Under the pieces are notes generated by a model, which saw only the letters and a list, made by a program, of their open reading frames with translations, did no database searches and had not been told where the DNA came from. A stretch of 10,964 bases of DNA from Patescibacteria group bacterium (lineage in GTDB: Bacteria; Patescibacteriota; Minisyncoccia; Portnoybacterales; UBA2143): positions 1-10,964 of the forward strand of contig JAHJUH010000006.1 in assembly GCA_018829245.1 (NCBI GenBank), written 5' to 3'. The number at the start of each line of letters is the position of its first letter. Position 1 is the stretch's first letter. The translations under genes and the position numbers were made by a program. Positions 1 through 4,686 of this stretch are shown in pieces.

Positions 1-4
1 AAAG

Positions 5-35
5 TCGATAAGTATCTTTGGTTTTTAAATATAAT
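5..35 (+). promoter_or_regulatory. Candidate sigma70-type promoter for the first gene
   Basis: A perfect -10 hexamer TATAAT lies at 30-35. The best upstream partner is TCGATA at 5-10 (four of six consensus matches) with a long 19-bp spacer, so the -35 is weak. Initiation would fall near 42, giving a leader of about 80 nt that contains the hairpin at 61-108 before the ATG at 122. AT-rich DNA produces TATAAT by chance, so this is tentative. Confidence 0.3.
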
Positions 36-60
36 TAAAGGTCGAAAGAATAACTTAAAT

Positions 61-108
61 GTTTTTAACTGTTGTTTATTGATGCATGATAAATAACAGT
101 TGAAAAAC
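61..108. repeat. Imperfect 48-nt palindrome / leader hairpin
   Basis: GTTTTT (61-66) pairs with AAAAAC (103-108). AACTGTT (67-73) pairs with AACAGTT (95-101), with G102 bulged. A G-T wobble (74/94), TTTAT with ATAAA (75-79/89-93) and a T-G wobble (80/88) follow, closing a 7-nt loop GATGCAT. That is about 20 pairs ending 13 nt before the ATG at 122. No U-tract follows on either strand, so it does not look like a terminator. It could be a 5'-UTR structure or the remnant of a small palindromic element; the flanks show no convincing target duplication. Confidence 0.6.
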
Positions 109-121
109 AATAATAAATTCT

Positions 122-688
122 ATGAAAAAAATACTAAAAACTCATCAATTATTGTCTAGTATTTTGGGTATTATGCTTTCTGTATTTTTAGTGTCTGTAG
201 CTGTTTATGCAGCAACTACCATTGGTACTAGTATTGAAACAGCTGGGACAGTAACCATGGAAAGCGCTTCAACCACTAATGATTTTTGGCTGGGGAATGT
301 AATTGCTGATGACGATGATTATCTCTATTTTGATGCTTCTTCATCGGAGTATATAATGTGGGATGATAATCCTGGAGAGTTTGATCTTAGTGATGATTTA
401 ACAGTTGTAGGAGTGACTAGTAGTACCTTCGGTTTTTGGGCTGGTGATGGTGGCACACTTAATAATGTTGATATGACCGGCGGTGATCTCTATGTCCAAG
501 ATGATATTGAAGTTGACGGCGAAATTTTTTCTACTGGTTCAACTACTGCCTCAATCATTAATATGACAAGCATTAAATTCACGCCAGCTGCTACACCAAC
601 TCCTACTGTTACAGGGGAGTGTTTTATGGATAGTACTGATTATCAATTGAATTGTTGGAATGGTTCAGCTTGGCAATATTTATGGTAA
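122..688 (+). CDS. Secreted fibre-like surface protein
   Basis: A 188-residue protein of unknown function. Residues 1-30 form a signal peptide: MKK start, hydrophobic 11-28, and a VYA cleavage site before ATTIG. The mature part is acidic and Ser/Thr/Gly-rich. A loosely repeated motif occurs at about 49-60 (ASTTNDFWLGN) and 99-110 (TSSTFGFWAGD), which fits a beta-rich repetitive fold. The last 25 residues (GECFMDSTDYQLNCWNGSAW) resemble the short C-terminal motif of tail-fibre and surface proteins, where a Asp-Ser/Thr-Asp turn precedes 'NGSAW'. C167 and C178 could form a disulfide outside the cell. I recall similar signal-plus-ATTIG proteins in Patescibacteria, but no function is known to me. 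The ATG at 122 is preceded by AATAAATTCT, with no Shine-Dalgarno. Gene 2 follows after 23 bp, so co-transcription is likely. Confidence 0.85.
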   Translation: MKKILKTHQLLSSILGIMLSVFLVSVAVYAATTIGTSIETAGTVTMESASTTNDFWLGNVIADDDDYLYFDASSSEYIMWDDNPGEFDLSDDLTVVGVTSSTFGFWAGDGGTLNNVDMTGGDLYVQDDIEVDGEIFSTGSTTASIINMTSIKFTPAATPTPTVTGECFMDSTDYQLNCWNGSAWQYLW

Positions 689-697
689 AGTTAAATT
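670..697 (+). promoter_or_regulatory. Weak candidate internal promoter for gene 2
   Basis: TTGGCA (670-675, five of six -35 matches) is followed after 16 bp by TAAATT (692-697). It lies over the 3' end of the first gene and would start transcription about 8 nt before the ATG at 712. It is plausible as an extra start point, but AT-rich sequence makes chance matches common, and genes 1 and 2 may simply share one transcript. Confidence 0.22.
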
Positions 698-711
698 AGC
701 ATAATAATTTT

Positions 712-2067
712 ATGAAAAAAATTGTAATAACAATTTTAGCTTTACTGTTTATACCAGTGATGGCTGGAGCTACAGACGATGCGCTTAGCTTTCCTCAAAA
801 TACAAATCTTGATGTTGGTGGTGTAATTTTGGAAGTTCAAGCTAATGGTTTAGCTGATGATATGGTTGTTGATGCGACTAGTGTTACTTTTACGCTTTCC
901 ACTAATTCAACTTTAGTTATTAGGTCTGCTGCTAGAGATACTCTAAGTAATAATTTTGGCAAAGGGATTCTTTGCGGCGATACTTATTCTCAACTAAGTG
1001 TTTCTGGAACTAGTTTTGGTACAAGTTTTGTAGTGACTCCTTCTGGTAGCGCTTGTCTATTAGTAACAGGTGGAGGTACTGTGACTTCTGGCGGAGGAGG
1101 TGGCGTTGCTATACCAATAACTCCAATAACTCCAATAACTCCAACAACTCCAATAACTACTACAGGAGAAGTAACGGCTACAGTCGTAGGTGGCGGCAAA
1201 ACTACTTTAACTACAGATGAAAACGCTACAGCAGCAGTTAGCTTACCTGTTAATGCGGTTAGCGTTTCCACAGTTATTGCCATAACAACCGAATCAAAAG
1301 CAACGGTTACTACTTCAAGACCAATTCCTTCTAACAGAAACGTAGTTGGTAGTTATGTGTATAACTATGGTGCTACGGCTTCTGGAGCAGTAGTTAGTAG
1401 TTTTAACTCAGCGGTTACTTTGACTTTCACTTATACTGATGAACAGATTAGTGGATTAACAGAATCAAGCTTAAGGGTCTTCTATTGGAAAGAATCAACT
1501 TCTGAATGGGTTGTTCTGACAACAATGGTTGATGCTAATGCAAATACCCTAGTAGCTGATACAACTCACTTTACCTATTTCGCTATTATGGCCTTAACAG
1601 AAGGGGTAAAAGATGAAGGAGATTTAGTTGAAGAAGAAGCGCCGGCCACAACGACTATTGTTGACGGCAATCTTATCCGTAATCCTAATGCTTTTGGCCT
1701 TGCTCAATTTGATATATATATTGTTAAATTAGTAGGAACCAAGAAGTTCAAGAGATTAATCTTAAGTCCTCATGTATTTGAAAGCTATGAGCATTTTGAC
1801 AAAGATGGTAATGGTAGTCCTTGGAATGATGTTCTGGATGTAAATCAGACAACTATGGATCAACAAACTACTTCTGATTTAGTCAGAGCAGTTGGAGATC
1901 CTAAAGTTTATAGACTAATTGCCAGTGGCGACACAGGAACAAAGAGATGGATGAATATGACAGCAGTACAGTTTATAGCTCAAGGACATAACTCAGATTC
2001 CATCTATGAGATTAATGCTACTGATCGGAATGCTTATACTGCTGGAGTAGATATAACAGTAGAATAG
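712..2067 (+). CDS. Secreted ZU5-like protein with duplicated C-terminal surface module
   Basis: A 451-residue secreted protein. Residues 1-20 form a signal peptide (MAGA cleavage site). About 25-120 is an unrecognised beta-rich region with cysteines at 88 and 115. A Gly run (126-131) and a Pro/Thr linker with ITP repeats (136-150) follow. Residues 152-295 resemble ZU5-type domains: a 'tvslPvnAvs' stretch, 'VTLTFTYTDEQ' at 235-245, 'LRVFYWKESTSEWVVL', then a closing 'THFTYFAIM'. After an acidic linker (301-310) comes a 130-residue C-terminal module (318-447) made of two related halves. The same module ends the next protein. In this copy the first half carries an extra DKDGNGSP loop (363-370) with acidic spacing reminiscent of a calcium-binding loop. 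I infer a cell-surface or envelope protein and do not know its partner. There is no Shine-Dalgarno before the ATG (AATAATTTT). A strong terminator follows. Confidence 0.88.
   Translation: MKKIVITILALLFIPVMAGATDDALSFPQNTNLDVGGVILEVQANGLADDMVVDATSVTFTLSTNSTLVIRSAARDTLSNNFGKGILCGDTYSQLSVSGTSFGTSFVVTPSGSACLLVTGGGTVTSGGGGGVAIPITPITPITPTTPITTTGEVTATVVGGGKTTLTTDENATAAVSLPVNAVSVSTVIAITTESKATVTTSRPIPSNRNVVGSYVYNYGATASGAVVSSFNSAVTLTFTYTDEQISGLTESSLRVFYWKESTSEWVVLTTMVDANANTLVADTTHFTYFAIMALTEGVKDEGDLVEEEAPATTTIVDGNLIRNPNAFGLAQFDIYIVKLVGTKKFKRLILSPHVFESYEHFDKDGNGSPWNDVLDVNQTTMDQQTTSDLVRAVGDPKVYRLIASGDTGTKRWMNMTAVQFIAQGHNSDSIYEINATDRNAYTAGVDITVE
1663..2052 (+). repeat. C-terminal module, copy 1 (two tandem half-modules)
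   Basis: Encodes residues 318-447 of the ZU5-like protein. Half 1 (about 318-382) has the pattern D-G-x-L-I-x-N, IYIVKLVG, KKFKRLILSPHVFESY, then W-x-D. Half 2 (about 388-447) has the matching pattern DLVRA, KVYRL, TGTKRWMN, then F-x-x-Q-G, SDSIY. The layout 'L-I/V-R/K ... VY/IY-x-L/V ... K-R/W ... F' repeats, so each half probably derives from one ancestral unit. The DNA of half 1 shares a 26-nt exact match (1750-1775) with copy 2 (3638-3663). Confidence 0.75.
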
Positions 2068-2096
2068 TAAAGCTATTAAAAGTTAAAAGCTTAATT

Positions 2097-2127
2097 AAAA
2101 GGCAAGTCCGTTTTAGGCTTGTCTTTT
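2097..2127 (+). terminator. Rho-independent terminator after gene 2
   Basis: AAAAGGCAAGTC (2097-2108) pairs over 12 positions with GGCTTGTCTTTT (2116-2127), including two G-T wobbles, around a 7-nt loop CGTTTTA. It lies 30 nt after the stop of gene 2. The A-run on one side and T-run on the other would allow function in both directions. It ends the transcript of genes 1-2 and isolates gene 3. Confidence 0.75.
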
Positions 2128-2131
2128 AGAG

Positions 2132-2160
2132 TTGTAGAAATATTTTTTTTCTGGTAAAAT
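2132..2160 (+). promoter_or_regulatory. Promoter for gene 3 with extended -10
   Basis: TTGTAG (2132-2137) is followed after 17 bp by TAAAAT (2155-2160), with an extended -10 TGG just before it (2152-2154). It comes directly after the terminator, where a new transcription unit must begin. Start would be near 2167-2169, so the inverted-repeat element (2172-2291) would lie wholly in the present 5' leader. Without that element the ATG would be at 2169, effectively leaderless. Confidence 0.5.
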
Positions 2161-2171
2161 ATAAATATATG

Positions 2172-2291
2172 TCCCGTAGAGAAATTTTGATTTGTTTTTA
2201 AAAAAATAAATATACGGGAATATATATTAAGTTAATAGAAAGAATAATTTAAGAATTTTAATGTTTTAAAATATCAAAATTCTTCTACGGG
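2172..2291. mobile_element. MITE-like inverted-repeat element, copy A
   Basis: The left arm CCCGTAGAGAAATTTTGA (2173-2190) is matched by the right arm TCAAAATTCTTCTACGGG (2274-2291). They are complementary except for a central GA/CT dinucleotide, giving 16 of 18 pairs. A conserved internal box, ATACGGGAATATATATTAA, lies at 2212-2230. The flanks are ATATG at 2167-2171 and ATATG at 2292-2296, an apparent 5-bp target duplication whose right copy supplies the start codon of gene 3. An alternative boundary is TCCCG...CGGGA (2172-2292) with TATG duplicated. No transposase is encoded, so any movement would depend on an enzyme elsewhere. It shares arms, internal box and orientation with copy B. Confidence 0.65.
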
Positions 2292-2293
2292 AT

Positions 2294-3913
2294 ATGAAAA
2301 AGTTTACAAAATATATCTTTACTGTGCTATTTTTATTAATAGTTAGTTTTTTTGTTTTTAATAATGCTTATGCTGAATCTGATACGGAAATTACATTTGG
2401 TTTAGAATATGTTTTTAATACGGCCAGCACTAGTCGTATTTCTGTAACCGATCTTTCTTCGTCAAAATTTGTAGCTGTTTATCAGGATGGCGGGGCTTCT
2501 GTTGATCAAGGAACAGCTATTATTGGCGATGTTTCTGGAAATGTTATTACTTATGGCTCAAAATATATTTTTAGTTCAGGAAATACTGATTATATTTCTG
2601 TAACTGCTCTTTCAGATAATAAGTTCGTTGTCGCTTATCAGGATATAAGCAATTCAAATTATGGAACCGCTATTATTGGCGATGTTTCCGGAAATGTTGT
2701 TATTTATGGTTTAGAATATGTTTTTAATACTGCTTATACTAATCATATTTCTGTAACTGCTCTTTCGGATAATAAATTTGTGATTGCTTGTCAGGATAAT
2801 AGAGGCGGATCAAAACAAGGTAAGGCAATTGTTGCTGATGTTTCTAAAAATATCATTACTTATGGTTCAGAATATGTCTTTAATACATCTGTTACTAATT
2901 ATACTTCTTTAAATGCTTTTTCTTCGGATAAAATTATTGTTGCTTATCAAGATGGAGGTAATGCTGATTATGGCACAGCTGTAATTGGCGCAATATCGGG
3001 ACAGACAATTGATTTTGGTTCAGAATATGTCTTTAATACATCTGTGACAAGCTATATTTCTCCTGTTATTCTTTCAGAAATAAAGTTTGTTATTGTTTAT
3101 CAAGATGGAGGCGGAAATCTTAATTACGGCAGAGCTATTATTGGCAATCTTGATAATAATACTATTACTTATGGTTCAGAATATGCTTTTAATACTGGAG
3201 CGACTAGTTTTGTTTCAGCAGATATGTTATCTGAAAATAAATTTGTAGTTTCTTATCAAAGTAACTCTGGTTTGAATTATGGCAATTCAATTATTGGCGT
3301 TGTTTCGGATAATATTATTAATTTTGATTTAAAATATATTTTTAATCCGACTTCTACTGGCAACAATTCTGTAACCGGACTTTCGAATAATAGATTTACT
3401 ATTACTTATCAAGATGGTGGCGGAAATCTTAATTACGGCACAGCTATTATTGGTAATATTCCAGCAGAAGAGGTTATAGAACCGGAACCAGAGCCTGAAC
3501 CGGAACCAGAACCAACTCCAATTCCAGAACCTGAGCCAGAACTTTTTGCTGATGGTGATTTAATTAAAAATTCCAGCGCTTCTGGTATGGCTCAATTTGA
3601 TATTTATATTGTTAAATTAGTAGGTGATAAGAAATTTAAGAGATTAATCTTAAGTCCTCATGTTTTTGAAAGCTATGAACATCTTAATTGGGAAGATATT
3701 AAGGATGTTGACCAATCAACCATAAATGCTTATACTATTTCTAATTTAGTTAGAGCTGAAGGAGACGATAAGGTTTATAAATTGTTTCCATCCGGAGATA
3801 CAGGAACTAAACAATGGTTGAATATTACGGCTCAAGAGTTTATCAATCAAGGATACGATAGTGATTCTATTTATACTATTAATAGTGTAGATATAGATTC
3901 TTATGCCCCGTAG
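2294..3913 (+). CDS. Secreted seven-repeat (beta-propeller-like) protein with C-terminal surface module
   Basis: A 539-residue secreted protein. Residues 1-27 form a signal peptide (NNAYA cleavage site). Seven repeats of 51-52 residues follow (33-84, 85-135, 136-187, 188-238, 239-290, 291-341, 342-389). The consensus is I-T-Y-G-S-E-Y-V-F-N-T, then ISVT-LS-NKFVVAYQD, then YGTAIIGDVSGN. Each repeat shows four strand-like segments, so a closed seven-bladed beta-propeller is the natural model. A Glu-Pro linker (396-416) leads to the C-terminal module (420-539) shared with the preceding gene. Propellers often bind ligands or partners; none can be named here. The start ATG lies in the right-hand direct repeat of element copy A, 2 nt after CTACGGGAT. 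The stop TAG is supplied by copy B: the last two residues (Ala-Pro) and the stop are element-derived or altered. Confidence 0.88.
   Translation: MKKFTKYIFTVLFLLIVSFFVFNNAYAESDTEITFGLEYVFNTASTSRISVTDLSSSKFVAVYQDGGASVDQGTAIIGDVSGNVITYGSKYIFSSGNTDYISVTALSDNKFVVAYQDISNSNYGTAIIGDVSGNVVIYGLEYVFNTAYTNHISVTALSDNKFVIACQDNRGGSKQGKAIVADVSKNIITYGSEYVFNTSVTNYTSLNAFSSDKIIVAYQDGGNADYGTAVIGAISGQTIDFGSEYVFNTSVTSYISPVILSEIKFVIVYQDGGGNLNYGRAIIGNLDNNTITYGSEYAFNTGATSFVSADMLSENKFVVSYQSNSGLNYGNSIIGVVSDNIINFDLKYIFNPTSTGNNSVTGLSNNRFTITYQDGGGNLNYGTAIIGNIPAEEVIEPEPEPEPEPEPTPIPEPEPELFADGDLIKNSSASGMAQFDIYIVKLVGDKKFKRLILSPHVFESYEHLNWEDIKDVDQSTINAYTISNLVRAEGDDKVYKLFPSGDTGTKQWLNITAQEFINQGYDSDSIYTINSVDIDSYAP
2390..3460 (+). 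repeat. Seven tandem ~154-bp coding repeats
   Basis: DNA repeat units of 153-156 bp encode the seven propeller-like blades. Some pairs are nearly identical at DNA level. Repeats 4 and 5 share a 29-nt exact match (2864-2892 and 3017-3045), and repeats 5 and 7 share a long stretch around 'GGCGGAAATCTTAATTACGG' (from about 3110 and 3418). Repeats 1 and 2 are also close over GGCGATGTTTC-GGAAATGTT. This pattern suggests recent duplication or gene conversion among blades. Confidence 0.8.
3551..3907 (+). repeat. C-terminal module, copy 2
   Basis: Encodes residues 420-538 of the propeller-like protein and matches copy 1 at 1663-2052 in both halves. Half 1 contains IYIVKLVG and KKFKRLILSPHVFESYEH; half 2 contains NLVRA, KVYKL, TGTKQWLN and SDSIY. 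It lacks the 8-residue acidic loop of copy 1 and reads LNWEDI instead. The end of the module coincides with the left arm of element copy B. Confidence 0.75.
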
Positions 3914-3994
3914 AGAAATTTTGACTCAAATTCATACGGGGATATATATTAAATAATAAATAATTAAGAAGAATGTCAAAATTCTTCTACGGGG
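3906..3994. mobile_element. MITE-like inverted-repeat element, copy B
   Basis: The left arm CCCCGTAGAGAAATTTTGA (3906-3924) and right arm TCAAAATTCTTCTACGGGG (3976-3994) are complementary in 17 of 19 positions. The internal box ATACGGGGATATATATTAA is at 3934-3952. Exact 5-bp direct repeats TTATG flank it (3901-3905 and 3995-3999); the right one contains the start codon of the TPR gene. It is 89 bp against 120 bp for copy A, differing by indels between arms and box. It carries the TAG stop of gene 3 (3911-3913). Deleting 3906-3999 joins GAT TCT TAT G to AGTAAG, giving gene 3 the end ...DSYE-TAA overlapping the next ATG by 8 nt. Confidence 0.7.
3921..3950 (+). promoter_or_regulatory. Candidate outward promoter inside element copy B
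   Basis: TTGACT (3921-3926) and TATATT (3945-3950) each match consensus at five of six positions, with an 18-bp spacer. Initiation near 3957 would drive the TPR gene and the glycan operon behind it. Copy A keeps the TATATT box, but its TTGATT is 30 bp away, so this promoter would be specific to copy B. Confidence 0.4.
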
Positions 3995-3996
3995 TT

Positions 3997-4686
3997 ATGA
4001 GTAAGAAAAATATTGTTTACATTGTTTTGGTTGTTATTATAGCCAGTTGCGTGGCTTATTTTTATTTGGCTGACTTTTATAAATCTGATGAGGAAGATTT
4101 AAATAAAATATATACAGCCGAAGATTTTCCTGATGCTTTAAAAACAACGAATGAAGAAATTTTACAGTTGAGCTTAAAAGATTTAAATGAACAATATCAA
4201 GATTTAAGAAATGATCAATATGTTTATCTCAGCTGGATTAATATTGGTATTTTAAAGAAACGGTTAGGAGATAATTCTGGCGCGGAAAAGGCATGGCTTA
4301 AGGCGATTGATTATAATCCTGATCAAACTCTTGCTTATGGAAATTTAGCTGATTTATATTTATTCAATCTGGGCGAATATGAAAAAGCAGAGGAATATTA
4401 TCTTAAGGCTTTAGAAATGAATCCTGTCCATCAAGGATATTATGTTGGTTTGGTAAGTTTGTATCGTTATAATATGACTGAAAAAGCTAATTTAATAGAG
4501 GGAATAATGATTAATGGAGCAGAAATTAATCCAGCTGAAGCAGAAAGCTATTATATGTATTTAGCTAATTATTTTGCCGAGGGACCCAATAATAAAGGAG
4601 GGAATAATATAGAAAAAGCTAGGTATTATACACAAGAAACTTTAAAACTCAATTCTGACTTAAAAGATCAATTACCTGATTTATGA
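3997..4686 (+). CDS. Membrane-anchored TPR protein
   Basis: A 229-residue protein. One N-terminal membrane segment (about 6-24, NIVYIVLVVIIASCVAYFYL) is followed by a soluble region with about four TPR-like helix pairs (76-109, 110-143, 146-180, 183-219); the clearest are 'AEKAWLKAIDYNP' and 'AEEYYLKALEMNP'. TPRs hold protein complexes together, so it may organise the glycan-assembly proteins encoded next to it; that is inference. I place the start at 3997, in the duplicated TTATG, because copy A has its gene start at the same point and the membrane segment then begins at once. An in-frame ATG at 3973 would add eight residues encoded by the element arm. The 3' end overlaps the ligase gene by 4 nt (ATGA), indicating translational coupling. 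Confidence 0.82.
   Translation: MSKKNIVYIVLVVIIASCVAYFYLADFYKSDEEDLNKIYTAEDFPDALKTTNEEILQLSLKDLNEQYQDLRNDQYVYLSWINIGILKKRLGDNSGAEKAWLKAIDYNPDQTLAYGNLADLYLFNLGEYEKAEEYYLKALEMNPVHQGYYVGLVSLYRYNMTEKANLIEGIMINGAEINPAEAESYYMYLANYFAEGPNNKGGNNIEKARYYTQETLKLNSDLKDQLPDL

Noticed and set aside
990..1283. 97-codon open frame on the minus strand
   Set aside because: Fully antisense to the linker and ZU5-like region of gene 2. Its Pro/Val-rich, low-complexity peptide is a shadow of the Thr/Pro/Gly repeats.
2172..2293. Known riboswitch class before gene 3
   Set aside because: No match to any riboswitch consensus I know. The same sequence before two unrelated genes, with flanking direct repeats, points to an element rather than a metabolite sensor.
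2390..3460. CRISPR-like array
   Set aside because: The repeats are about 154 bp, coding, diverged and contiguous without spacers.
3906..3994. Element as an invertible promoter switch (inverted repeats flanking a promoter-like box, next to surface genes)
   Set aside because: Both copies have the same arm asymmetry and orientation, and the flanking direct repeats plus the restored ancestral junction fit insertion better. No recombinase gene is nearby. Inverted reads would reopen the idea.
3973..3996. Upstream in-frame ATG at 3973 for the TPR protein (eight extra residues, MSKFFYGV)
   Set aside because: These codons are the right arm of the repeat element, the other copy places its gene start just after the arm, and the 3997 ATG lies in the duplicated target.
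4684..4686. TGA read as glycine (Gracilibacteria/SR1 code)
   Set aside because: TGA ends the TPR gene exactly at an ATGA overlap, and the same occurs at 10626, where the GT4 has its full normal length.
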